Assembly (NCBI GenBank): GCA_017163975.1
Contig: JAFFSR010000251.1
Span: 4,836,001 to 4,900,000 of the forward strand
Source: Anastatus disparis
Taxonomy: Eukaryota; Arthropoda; Insecta; Hymenoptera; Eupelmidae
Direction of reading: 5' to 3'
DNA: 64,000 bases
Of the stretch, positions 50,091-61,994 are shown piece by piece. The position numbers and the translations under genes are program-made. Each line of letters starts with the position of its first letter. The first letter of the stretch is position 1. The notes below the pieces were generated by a model. The model made no database searches. It had not been told where the DNA came from and saw nothing but the letters and a program-made list of their open reading frames with translations.

Positions 50091-50721
50091 TACGAGCATA
50101 ACAAGTATTTTAGTTTCTCGTGAAGGAATATAGTAATTTGCTCCCGCAAAACAGATATCGAAAATTAAATTTTGTTCATCGTGTTAAGAAAAAAAACAGT
50201 ACTTTTGATATCAATTTTTCTTTTATATATATGATTACATTTTTTATAAATATTAAATAAAACTATTTTTGGTCTTGTAAATGTATTTTATTGAAGTTAA
50301 TTTACCCCTGGTAAAAATGTTTATCAATTTTTCGCCAACCGTTGACTATTTGTTAAGAACATATCCACAACTTATAAAATTAGCTAATGAGTAACGCTTA
50401 CAATGGTCAATTTTCTATCATGAACCGTTTCTTTTATTTTTGACAAAATATCATAATTCATTAAATTGACTCATTGTTTTATATTAATAAAGAAAATGAT
50501 ATAAAATATAAAACGATAAATACGTTAATTACTTTCTTGAATAAGGATATTGATTTTTTTAATACACCATTATTGTTCAAGAGAATTGTTAAGTATTTGA
50601 AAAAAAGTTAATTTCTTATAAATGCCGATTATATATTCTTCATCTTCGTTTAAATTTTTTCAATTATACAACAAATTATTTATGCAGTTCTAGTATTTTA
50701 CAGTGATTAAAATATTTAATA

Positions 50722-50975
50722 CACGGGGAGAAATGCCCTATTAAATTTTGGTATACTGTATGGGAAAGGAGGGACAAACTTGCAGTATCGTAAAAATTAC
50801 TATTCTGAATAGCAAAATTTAGTATAACTGTAGTAATTTTTGCTATAGTTCTAGTAAAATTTAATATAAATATAGCAAATTTTGCTATTCAGAATAGTAA
50901 TTTTTACGATACTGCAAGTTTGTCCCTCCTTTCCCATACAGTATACCAAAATTTAATAGGGCATTTCTCTCCGTG
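50722..50975. mobile_element. 254-bp MITE with long, nearly perfect inverted repeats and TA duplication
   Basis: CACGGGGAGAAATGCCC at the left and its inverse at the right continue as a mirrored arm of about 110 bases (including ATTTTGGTATACTGTATGGG and GGAGGGACAAACTTGCAGTATCG), separated by a short AT-rich centre. TA flanks both ends (50720-50721, 50976-50977). Near-identity of the arms suggests a recent insertion or conversion. Same end sequence as the element at 51037-51265. Confidence 0.92.
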
Positions 50976-51036
50976 TAAATTTATTCATAATCATTAATAT
51001 TTTACATAATACTAATTTTTATTATACATAATATTA

Positions 51037-51265
51037 CACAGAGAGAAAAGTAGAGTAAAAGTTTTGGTACTTTTTGTATAAAATTACAATAATTTATCGT
51101 AAAGCCACCACAGGCTGTGATTATGGCCAAAAATTACCATAATTTACAGTAAAATTTGCTTGAAATATTGCAATTTTTGTAAATTTTACTACGAATTTTG
51201 GTAATTTTTGGCCATAATGACAATCATAAATATTGTAATTTTTACTCAAATTTTTTCTCTCCGTG
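51037..51265. mobile_element. 229-bp MITE of the same CACGGAGAGAAA-end family
   Basis: Left end CACAGAGAGAAAA and right end TTTTTTCTCTCCGTG are inverted repeats, flanked by TA (51035-51036 and 51266-51267). Interior arms are partly complementary (GGCCAAAAATTACC / GGTAATTTTTGGCC) but much more divergent than in the element at 50722-50975. It lies only 61 bases away from that element. Confidence 0.85.
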
Positions 51266-52182
51266 TATTACACATTACTCATATGGTTAGTATAATATCG
51301 TAACATTGAACGCACATATTAAATATCATTTTTTATAATATTTAATGATGCAAAATACATGTTCTCTTAATTTTTTATTCGATTTTAATGAATATTATTT
51401 AATTATACATGTTTCTAATTTTTTCAATAGCTGTCTTTTTTTTATTCATTCTATGATTTCAAAAAGAAAATTTAAATAATTTTGATCAGTTTGTAACATT
51501 GATATTTTTTTTATTCGTGAAAAAATTTTTTATATGCATTAGAACGTTAATATTGTCAATATTATTATGTAATTTTATTCATCGTGATGAATGTTCTGAA
51601 TTTTTTGGAAAAAATTATTGAAAAACCTGTTGTTTGAAGGAGGATCTTCTAATAATTGTATCATGACCAATATTTTACTTAAATATTACTAGAATTTAAG
51701 AAATTAATGTAAATGCGGATTAAACGCATTTTATTCCCACCCAAGAGTAATGACCACTTTATTAAATCGGAAAGCAGGCCGAGAACCAGCCATATCTTAC
51801 GTCTAAAAGTTTGAATTTAATACAAATTTTGAAAAATGAAATTTATTATTTCTGCTAAATTTCATTACTTCTGCTAAATTAAAAATTTATAAGATTAAAT
51901 AAATTATTCAAAATTTTCAACAATATATTTAAATAAACTAATTAAAATGATTAAAAAAGGAGCCAATTTAAAAAAATTTAATTTTAACTTTTTTCAATCG
52001 GACCTGTTTTTTTTTAAATAATAAAATGGTCTGGATTGAGGGAATTTTTTTCCCTAGCTTCGCTTCCATTCACGGGAGAAATAAGCGACTTCACTCTCTG
52101 GTTGCATAATATACTGTTTCGGTACCAATAGCTTTTGTTTTTAAAGCAAACTAGAAATTTGTAATTGCTGATTTTCTAGGCA

Positions 52183-52382
52183 ATAGTCACACCTGGTCCA
52201 GATGATTTTTTGGTAATTTTTGAGCTTAAAATTATAAATAGTTGTTTGTTAAAAGAAAAAAAAATTTAGTTAAACAGTATTGTTAATTGGAATAAACTAT
52301 TGCACATTAAAATATTCTCAATCTATACTAGCATTAACATATTATAGATATGAGGGGTCAATTGGACCCAGTGTGACCAATA
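52183..52382. mobile_element. About 200-bp inverted-repeat element (TAGTCACAC ends)
   Basis: TAGTCACACCTGGTCCAGATGA near 52185 and GGTCAATTGGACCCAGTGTGACCA near 52357-52380 are imperfect inverses. Central part AT-rich, no frame. Borders uncertain. Confidence 0.5.
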
Positions 52383-53859
52383 CGTAAATTTTCCGAAAGT
52401 GTGACTATTACCGGCTAAATTTGGCTTGGTAATAATACATTAGTTTATTATTTCATATAATATTTATGCTATGGTTGATACTCATTTATTTCAATTATCT
52501 TTCTTAAAATGTCTTATATTTGTACACATTAATCTCTCATAATTTGTCTTTATTTGATTACTATCATATTGACATTTGATATTCTACATAGACAGTAGAA
52601 TAGTATATATTAATCTTCGATGCGTGGTAGATATTGTAAAACTTATTAAATTCACTCAAAAAATGTTTCCATTAAAGAATACATTCAAGAAATGTTTAAC
52701 TTCATTTTTACATTTTTTCTACAAACATACATAAAACAAATCAATTCAAAGCTTTTTATTAAAATTAAATTTTTTTTTACTGCGGATATTTTGTTTATCA
52801 AAAAATCTTAAGATTGATTAAAATGTCTGGTATAAAAAATCATTTGGGAGCGTGTTTTTTTATGGTGGAAAAATAGCTACAATATACTTGCATAATGAAT
52901 TCAAAAAATATAATTTAAAATATGTTAACAAGCTTTAAAACATGAATTGTAATTTTTAAGTAACGTAGTTTCTTATTATAATCGTGTGTTTATGGATATA
53001 ATTATGAATTGAATATATTTTTTATCAATACGCGAGATCTTTAACATCGGCTGAAAAAAGTTAGTAGCAGTAATCATATTAAAAATTATTATAATTATAA
53101 ATGTAATTCGAATAATTAATTTTTTTCTCAACGAAAATATTTCTTTAAATATTGTAAAAGATTAAATTTTAAAGAAATTGTATATTTGTAACAACTCGAA
53201 TACGCGCAAGAGAAAAAAAAGGAACAAAAGAAATTATAAGGGCTAAAAAGTGTAACCGCAGTAATAATAATTATTGTAAATGACGATCCTGAAAACGAAA
53301 AGAAGTTGTGCAGAAAATGCGCGATTATCATATGATTACTTATTATTGCTGAAAACGTTTGAATAAGGGGGCCAAATAGTATTTCGAAATGTTTTTTAAA
53401 AAAAAGGTAACATTAAAAAGTTCGTATAATACCGTTGAAACGAATTAAAGCAAAGTGTTGCGAATGATGCATTCGTACATGCACCATAGGGCCGAGTTAA
53501 TAATTAGATTCCGAGATTACGATAATTGGCGCATAATGCGCAAGATACCAAGACACAGAATTCTTATTACTTGAACGTTACACATACGTATATAGAGTCC
53601 TAAGTTGGCCAATTTCATTATCGAAAAATAAAAAATAAAACGAAAAAAAAAGAGAAGACTCGCAGCTGCATATATGAGCAAAAGACTAATGAGGTCCGAG
53701 CGCGAGAGAGAGCGTATAAATTTCCCCCAAAAACGTCCTCTTCGCTTGACGACATTTCCTGTTTTCTCAATTATTTCCCCTATACTGCATTTCTAATATG
53801 ACGTTTACGAGGCCGTTACTTTTATTTATGGACTCATCAGCAGCCAGAGAACTTAAAGA

Positions 53860-55903
53860 GCATAAAGTGTAGATTTATTTTTCCGCTAAAATATATAAGT
53901 ATAGGTGTATATATATATAATAATTTTGCGAAGGCTTTTTTTACTGCAAGACATTTCAATTTTCAAGTCGACGTTGACGTCGTAGTCAAGTTATATACCT
54001 ATACATTACTCGTTTACGAAATATGCATAATACGTTTCAGATCATTTTCTTAGAAATGAGAATTCAATTTTTTTTTATATATCATTGTAAATAAATGTCT
54101 TGTTTAAATGTTTTTTATTTTCATTTAAATTATGGATAATATTTATTTATGATTATTTATAACTATTTACAATCATTCACGTATATTTCCATTTATTTAG
54201 TTATTGATAGTAATTATTAATATTTTACTATATTTACTAGACTTATATATAGTTAAACACAATTTTCATTTGTTTTTTAAATTAATAATACAGTTTCTTA
54301 AATAGTTAGTATTTTAAAATATACTTATTAAGATATTTCTGTTAATTTTATTAAGAGTAACATAAAAGTACATTTTGCAACTGGTATGAAAAGGCTTTAT
54401 TTACGAAACGAGAAGTTTACGGCCAGTCGAAGGCGATTTTTTGCCATGAGAGCCAAAAAAGAGCAGCGCAGTTGCGATTTTGAGGTTAGAATAGCAAAAA
54501 AAGATTTTAGTAATAATTATTTAAGAAATATTTAATAAATTAATAAATCATAATATTACATGTAATTAATAAATATAAGTAAATCTCTTGAAAAATGTTA
54601 TTGTAAAAATGAAAATAAAAGGAACATTAAATGAGATATTATGTTATAAAACACGTACCTGATGATCTGATACAGTTATAATGATAATGTGTGTACGAAC
54701 AGTGGAAAAAAGATATACATAAATCTTTGTTTCAAAATTTGAAATACATTGTGTAACTTACATTTCATTTTTTAAATCAAGTCTTTGTTAATTTAATATT
54801 AAAAGATTATGATTTTTTTTACTTCATATCTTTTTCTTTTTTATTCTTCTTGGTCACAAATCATGTTCTATAACTTGGTATGCTAGTAATATTTGCTTTT
54901 AATCCAATCTTTTTCATACTTTTTTCATTATACTTTGTTAAAAATTCAAAATTTTTTTTACATGTGTACATTGTTTGACAGTTAATTGAAAAATGTATAC
55001 AAGACTATACGTTGCCTACTGCGCTACGCAGCAACCAAAGAATATTAACCAATCAGTTTCCATAGATAATTTTTAAAAAAAATTCTTTCACACGCGCGGA
55101 ATTCAAAAATCGCATTATTACAATTAAAGATTGGAAAAAATAATAAATAATAAAAAAAATCTCTATTTTTTGTAATTTAAAATTATTCAAAGTTTCTCCA
55201 TACGACCTTCTTCATCAACGTTCAATCAACAGCAAAATTGAAGCGATTCAAAGCGATTATATTGACTACACATATGTGGATACGTTACAAGTTGTGCGAG
55301 AATCAACGATGAGAATATAATACAGTATATGTTTATACGGGAAACTTCGTTAAACAATGTCGAACAGGGCCAACTTGCATGTATATATCTACACACACGT
55401 GCCTTGGGGTGTATAACTCCACAGCACGAAGTTTAGCGAGCTGACAGTTTGATCGGCCGGTAATTATATCTCTCACGCTCGCTCACTCTCGCGCGCTATA
55501 TATCGCCAAACATTACACAGTGCGTATAGTACATACATGAACGTATAAGCGTCTAAGTAAATGTGTTACAACGTTGGAACGACTTGCTTTTTTTTCTTTT
55601 TTTTCTCCGTGCATATATTCTAGAAATTCTGTAGTTATTAATGTGTTCTTTTATTTTATTTTCATTGTTATTGTTGTTTCATTAAACTGACGGATGTAAT
55701 CGCTTTCTTATTAATCCATAGAAAAACGTACAATCTGAATTTTTAAATAAAATGTTTATTTTTTTTTCAAGTCAATTTTTTGAGATTTTATCGCAGCTTT
55801 ACATTCCGGAATTATTATAATAATATATTTTAACAAAAATAATTATTAACAAAAGATTAAATTTTATGAATATATTTTAGTATGTAAAAAGAAAAAAAAA
55901 AAC
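53860..55903. other. Gene-free stretch with a repeat fragment and a regulatory-like island
   Basis: AT-rich, no coding exon found. Copy 2 of the 37203 repeat lies at 54376-54500. An island at about 55200-55560 with CTCTCGC-type words and TATATA is promoter-like. Confidence 0.45.
54376..54500 (+). repeat. Interspersed repeat, copy 2
   Basis: Contains GCAACTGGTATGAAAAGGCTTTATTTACG and TTTTTTGCCATGAGAGCC, both found in inverted orientation at 37203-37352. Block order is permuted between the two copies, so they are related fragments, not simple duplicates. Confidence 0.65.
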
Positions 55904-55996
55904 TCCTTCGAGCCGGATTTGAACCAGCGACCTATGGATTTCTGACAATCTCATTCCAACTACAGTCCACCGCTCTACCAACTGAGCTATCGAAGG
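55904..55996 (-). tRNA. tRNA-Tyr (anticodon GTA) with a 20-nt intron
   Basis: 93 nt on the minus strand. The acceptor CCTTCGA pairs with TCGAAGG, discriminator A. The D arm is TAGCTCAGTTGGTAGAGCGG. The anticodon GTA is at 55963-55961. The T arm is CTGGTTCAAATCCGG. A 20-nt intron (55959-55940, TTGG...CAGAA) follows position 37, where nuclear tRNA introns lie and as tRNA-Tyr genes usually have. Poly-T on the transcribed strand directly follows the 3' end as the Pol III terminator. Confidence 0.97.
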
Positions 55997-58131
55997 CTTA
56001 TATTTATCGTTGCTTAACAAAAAAACGCACCAAAAAATTACATTCTAATATTAAAGAAAATTTTTTTTATTAAATATGTTAACATATAAAAGAAAAATTA
56101 TTTTTCAATAAATTTATTAATTAGCACCACATTTTGATGTATGTGACTATGAGAATATAAAATTTTTTTTATAACATAAAAAATTTTTTCAATTTATACA
56201 AAAATTAAAAAATAATTTATATTCTCTTTTTGTATAAAATTAAAAATATAACAGCAAAAGTAAATATTTTTTTTGGCATACTTATTTGCAGATTAATTTG
56301 AACATATGGTTACAAAATAATTATCAGATATTAAAGATTTCTGTTTTATCGATAAATCTGAGTAGTAGGAATAAAAATTTAAAAAAATATGATATAAAGT
56401 ATAAATGAGGTCCATGAAAAGTAGTTAAACCTTTTTTTAATATAAACCTTCTACATCTGTCAAAAGGGCTCGCTTAACCTATTATTTATTTACAATCAGA
56501 ACATTTGTGTTTAACATCAACAACATTTGAAAACAGATTTTAAATTTATTAAGATTAAAAGAGAACAAAAAATAAAATGGAATGCTAATGACAATGCACA
56601 AGTCGACAAGTACATATAGCGATGTCCGCATAGCGGCCCTTTTGTCGCGACCTTTTTTTTCGCATCAAACGTCCGGTGTATACATGTGTATGCAACTGCC
56701 TATTAAAAACGTTCTGGAGATACAATCAGACTAACTTTTTCGCCTTCATTCTTGACAGTAGCAATCTTATAATTGTTCTCTTACTCAAGCGAGAGCAAGG
56801 CTTTTTTTTCTTTTCTTATCTAGTCAGACTACATAAAAATCTTATCATTGAGTTTAGTCCAAGGTTAACAGAAGAAAAAAAATAATATATTTGTAAACAT
56901 ATCAGAACAAGAATTAGCATAATTATTTAATTTTATGTTTCTAATAGAATTATTTGCTAAATTAATGCATAAAAATTATTTAAAATAACATTGTTATAAT
57001 GTTAAAATAAATTGTTGGTTTCATATTACTTATTATAAAAGCAATGAATTTTAATAAAATAATTTCATTTCCTTATAACATCCCTGGTAGAAATTGAAAC
57101 GCTTTATATTACCATTTTATAACTAGTAGAAATGGAAAGGCTTTTTTTTAACATTTTATGGTCATTTCTTTGGCATTATTATTACTAATAACCTTAAATT
57201 TTTATATACACCCTTTTTTATGGTCACATTTTTACCAGGGATTCAAAAAAATTAAATAATTTATTTAAAAACGTTCACCTCATATTGAGAGCTGTATAAG
57301 TTATACATTTGAAATATTTTGATGAAATAACTTGTAACTTTAGAAAAATATAAAATAGAGAATGTTTTTTCGCGATAATACACGAAACGCATATTTGAAA
57401 TTCTTTCAGCTAAATCAATTGAAACAATTCCAAAGTTATCCAAACTATTTGTATCTTTGTTTTATTAACTTATATTTATATTTATGGTATTAGCCATAAA
57501 AATGAATAATTAAGATAATTTTGAAAAGTTTCGAAAAAGTAACAGGTAGATATACAAAGTAGCTTGAGCTAGTAGTGTAAACTTTTTTTTTAACCTTCAC
57601 TAGAGTTAGTCGGCTACTGTGGTGAACGCATACACAAGTTATATAGAAAAGTTATGCGGGTGGATATATGTATATATAAAAAGAGGGGAGTTTATAAGCA
57701 AAGTCAAGTTGCATCCGACAGCGCCTCCCACACCCGCCCTTTTTATCCCCACTTCCGGCCTTTTTTTTCTTCTAAATATATAGAAGTGGGAGATTTCCGG
57801 GGTCGCGCCTGTCGCTAGGCTGCGCCTTCAAACATCACATATATGTGTGTGTATTGTGTTGTATTGTTATACTCTATATACCATTTTTACTTTCTTTCTT
57901 TCTTTTATGTTGTATACAGAACTCTCTATATGATGTATACTCATTTGAAAATTAAAGCTGGGGATATGTGAGATTCCTAGGTGCATTATTTATGGGCAAA
58001 GCATCGACCGCATGCGTTTGTCATAGCCAATGAAACTTTTTATTACTTTTATATTACTTGCTTTGTATGTACATTGTATTCGTTTTGAGTTTAGACTTTA
58101 GTACTTAATTACTTTATTGATATATATGTAT
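55997..58131. other. Gene-free AT-rich stretch with GC-richer islands
   Basis: No coding exon found. Islands at about 56560-56800 (with GCATAGCGGCCC and GTCGCGACC words) and 57640-57960 (with CGCCTCCCACACCCGCCC and a GAAGTGGG/CCCACTTC hairpin around 57748-57790) look regulatory. A MITE lies at 57082-57240. Confidence 0.45.
57082..57240. mobile_element. 159-bp MITE with CCCTGGTA ends
   Basis: CCCTGGTAGAAATTGAAA at the left and ...CACATTTTTACCAGGG at the right are inverted termini identical in core to those at 30394-30481. An internal second TAGTAGAAATGGAAAGGC word repeats the left end. No frame. Larger relative of the 88-bp copy. Confidence 0.7.
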
Positions 58132-58335
58132 GAGGTCGTCAGTGGCTCAGTCAGTAGAGCGATGGATTCATAATCTTGAGGACCCGAGTTCGAATCCCGC
58201 TCCCGTTCGATTGATGCGAGCACCGCTGTATATAGTACATGTGCTTTATTCACAAACACACTGGAAAACCTCCGTCGTTAATTAACATCGCTATGATAGC
58301 ATAAATTCAGCGACGTTAAAATTAAATTAAATAAC
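58132..58335 (+). mobile_element. tRNA-derived SINE, copy 1
   Basis: The head is tRNA-like: A box TGGCTCAGTCAGTAGAGCG, a Met-type CAT in the anticodon position, B box GAGTTCGAATCCC. The acceptor ends do not pair, so it is no functional tRNA. The body (about 58208-58316) runs GATGCGAGCACCGCTGTATATAGTACATGTGC...CACAAACACACTGG...CTCCGTCG, ending in an A-rich tail. A second copy lies at 61611. Confidence 0.85.
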
Positions 58336-60955
58336 ATTATCAAATTATTATTGTCAGTAGTAAACTTTTTGTAGGTAATTTACGCGAATAATATTTTTTT
58401 AATCTTTATAAGTAGTGTAAATAAATTTCAAAGTAAGACTTAAGTATACGATTAATTTTTTTTTAAAAAAACTAGGTATATTTTATAAAATTTTTTGTAA
58501 AGTAAAAAAATTTTACTAAAAAATTTAGTTACATCTTATTAAAATTTTAATTTGTAAATAAACAAAGACATTTTTACGTTCAGCATAATTTATTAAGCAA
58601 TTTTTTTCTCACATTATAATATAAAGTTACTGCTTTTTTATGAAATTCATCTTAAAATTTATCAGTTTTAAAAATAAAAGTTAAAAAATCTATTTCATAT
58701 AATATAAATTATTACATTCAATTGATTCGTTGTAATCATTGTCATGATATAATAAAATCATGAAACAATTGCCTCGAGCTATTTTGAAAAATAAATACGT
58801 GTAAGTGTAAGTCGGTTGCTTGTTAAATAACCATAAAGATATCATCGGAATTTAGTAAAATCTAAAAGAGCGCTCGTTTAGATAGGCATATTATAAATGT
58901 ATAATGCGTCGCTCATAAGGAAAGTTTCCACGCTGAAAAAAAAAGATTAAGAAAAAAATTGTGGGAATTTGGTGTGTTACGTACGACAGTGAAAACAAAA
59001 GTGTGCGTATAATGCATTGTCCAGTTTTTTTTTCTTTTTCTTGCAAGGTGAAAGCTAACAGACTTTTTCTTAACACAATTAAAAAAAAAATTAAAATTAT
59101 ATACTTTAATTATGTAAATTTTTTTTCCCTTTTATTATCCCTCTTACAAAAGGCATATTTATCGCAATCAAAACAGTAAATTTTAAAGTGACACTCAGGT
59201 CAGCGTAAAAATTTTTCTAAAGCTGAGGTAAAGAATAAAAGAAAAAAAAAGGAACGGCAAAATATTTAAATAATCTCATAAAAGCGGTTCTAATAAAAGG
59301 TATATAAGCTCGTTAACGCCGTGGCGCTATATGGTAAAGCCATCGAGGGCGTAGATATTCAAGCAAACCCATATATAATAAATCTCTTTCAGTTACTTGG
59401 TGCAAAGCGCACCTTAAAGGTAAAGCTTATACACGTACGTTTTTACTATGCTGCATTATCAGATGTTCTCGCGGCTGAGATAAAAAAATGCTGCCCCGCG
59501 CGCGCGCGTTCAACGCTCTGATAGGCTTGCGTTCGCGCGATTTATGCTTCTGGCGTGATGCAAAATTTATGGCTTTATAAAGTTCCCCTTCTCTTTTCAT
59601 TTTTTTCTCTCTTTTTTTTCATTTTATATACAATTTCATATAAAAGCGGAGAGGGCTTTATTTTTCTTTGTGAAATCAAGACTTTTCTTTTACTGCTCAA
59701 TGTTATATACATTTATTCTTTGAGATTAAAATAAATTATTTTATATAAAATTTCAGAACCATTGCCAATTAAACTTTATTTTTAAAATTTTAACATTTTT
59801 AATAGTTATTCAATGCAATTATTAATTAAAAAGTGATTTAATTAGATTTCATTTCGATTTATGATCCAAATTTAATTTATTGCAAAAAATTTTGAATTGT
59901 AATTCTTATTAAATTACGTACTTTAGATTTGAATTAATCGATTAAAATTATTATATTTTTCAACCTACTTGTATGTCACAACAAAATACAAAGTAAGCAA
60001 AGAATATATACGCGTGTGAATTTCATTATATATAATAAAATTTATACATCTAGTGAGCAATAAAGTTATGCTATTCTATAGTCTTGTCAAGCTTTATGAA
60101 TTATTAATTTAAAATAAGTACATGCTAAATAAATATATATATTTAAAATTAACCATCAAATGAAGAGTAAATAAAAGCTGGAAAAAATTCGTAAGTGAAG
60201 ATACGAAATTGTTTCGTGACAGAACAATGGGGACCTCACGATAATCCTGAAACGTGATTTTTATCGTCACGATAATTAAGCCATTTAACTTTTCTGGACT
60301 TTGAATTTCTATTAAATTCTTTATACGGTACAATTATATATACAATATAAAACGGTATAAAATATTTTAATTAATTTTTCATAAAACGCCTTTATGTATA
60401 TATGTGCGAGTAATATAAGATAATAATTTAATCAACAGTTTTTTTTACTTATGCTTTAAACTAAATCATATCATTGAATGCAGCGAGCGTATCGGTATCA
60501 AAAGTAGAATTAGGTTAAATTTAGTTTGATTTTCTAAATAAAATAATAATTTTAAATAGACGTGATATTTAATGTTGATTAATGTAATTATAAAAGAAAG
60601 TTATTAATTAAAAAAATAAGTCTCTTGGTAAAAATGTCGAAGTTTCATAGAGAATAAATTAAAAATGAAATTTTGCACTTCAGTACCGGTTTTTTAGCAT
60701 TATACGTCAATATAATTTAACACTTGAAAAATTTCATAGTAAAGATTATCTGATATATGAAAACATAAATGAAAACTATCGGCGGGCAATATTTCACTTA
60801 TTGATAAGCAACAATATATTATCAATCACATTAAAAAATATAACAGTTCTTCAATAAAGGCATACAAATCATAACGCACTTTATTCAGCACTATACGTAA
60901 TTAAACGACACTCCAACAAACTCATAAGAAAAAGAAGAAATATATAAAAAGTAAA
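58336..60955. other. Gene-free AT-rich stretch
   Basis: No coding exon recognised. An island at about 59290-59660 has CG-rich words (GCCCCGCGCGCGCGCG near 59494) and an open frame of 66 codons starting ATGGCGCTATATGG whose product has no recognised domain. Likely an enhancer or promoter, or chance. Confidence 0.4.
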
Positions 60956-61345
60956 AAAAAGCAGCAGGTCCAGAGGTATCGATATTATAACGCGCATAAG
61001 GAACTGACAGCCGGCGGCAGCTCACCGAGGCACGAAGGCGCGATGATCGTATACACACACGCTATAAGCTTGGGCTCTTCTCAAGCGTGTCATCGGCGCC
61101 TGCCTGTTTTGCGACGACGCGCATCACACGCATGTATATATAGATTCGCCATGTAACAGAAACAACTCTACACACGACAAGGTCGTTCCTTTTGACTACT
61201 ATATACTCGCACTGCTGTGCTTCCTTTATTTCTCCTGTCGCAGTTCACTTTCTTACTCACTTTCTCTCTTACATACATACATCTTGTATTGTAACGGATA
61301 ATACGAATAAGAGCGTTGCGACCATCATTTTTTTTCTATGCCGCA
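60956..61345. promoter_or_regulatory. GC-richer island, candidate promoter
   Basis: Contains GGAACTGACAGCCGGCGGCAGC, CACGCGCATCACACGC and CTCT-rich tracts in an otherwise AT-rich region, with a TATAT word at 61136-61142. No downstream coding exon recognised. Confidence 0.3.
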
Positions 61346-61610
61346 GCTTTAAGGAGTTCCAAATTTAATGCACTGACCAAAATATTTTTCATTCCTTTTT
61401 TTTGTTTTTTCACCAAAACGATTAATAGTAATTAAAAATATTCTCTGTGATGATTTAAATGACATCTTCATAGCACAAAATTAAATTTTATGATTATTCA
61501 AGAAAAATAAATCAAGGAATATTTTATTTTTCAGTCAACATAAGTATTGTTTTTAATTTTAATGATTTTTATTATAATGATCCTTCAAATGTTAACATAA
61601 ATAGTCAATT

Positions 61611-61822
61611 GAGTCTCAGTGGCTCATTCGGTAGAGTGATGGATTTGTAATCTCGAGGTTCTCCCGAGTTCGAATCCCGCTCTCGACTGTTGATTGATAC
61701 AAGCACCACTGTACATTAAATGTGCTTTGTTCACAAACACACTGAGGAACTCCGTCGCTAATTAGTATCGCAATGTGATAGCATAAATACAGCAACGTTA
61801 AATAAAATTTAAAAAAAAAAAT
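61611..61822 (+). mobile_element. tRNA-derived SINE, copy 2
   Basis: Head with A box TGGCTCATTCGGTAGAGTG, a TGT in the anticodon position, B box GAGTTCGAATCCC. The body matches the copy at 58132 (GATACAAGCACCACTGTACATTAAATGTGC...CACAAACACACTG...CTCCGTCGCTAATTAGTATCGC) at roughly four of five bases. An A-rich tail (poly-A) ends at about 61822. The CAT-versus-TGT difference shows the anticodon is not constrained. Confidence 0.87.
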
Positions 61823-61877
61823 TAAGAATTTTTAATGACTAATGTACGTCACCATTTTTTTGCCATTTTTGTTTCTG

Positions 61878-61994
61878 ATCATTTTTGCTGGTTGACGCAT
61901 GTTAAAACGGCACTCACCTAGAAATTCTATTCAAAACGTTTCCGGAATTTCTAGATAAATGCCATTTTAACATGCATAGACCAGTAAAAATGGT
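61878..61994. mobile_element. 117-bp foldback element
   Basis: The arm 61878-61928 pairs imperfectly with 61944-61994 over about 51 bases (shared words CATGTTAAAA, CTAGAAATTC, TTTTTNCTGGT), leaving a 15-nt loop. It lies directly downstream of SINE copy 2. Palindromic foldback DNA or an RNA hairpin. Confidence 0.75.

Noticed and set aside
58132..58212. Functional tRNA-Met/Thr genes at 58132 and 61611
   Set aside because: Acceptor stems do not pair, anticodons differ, and a shared non-tRNA body with an A-rich tail follows; these are SINE heads.
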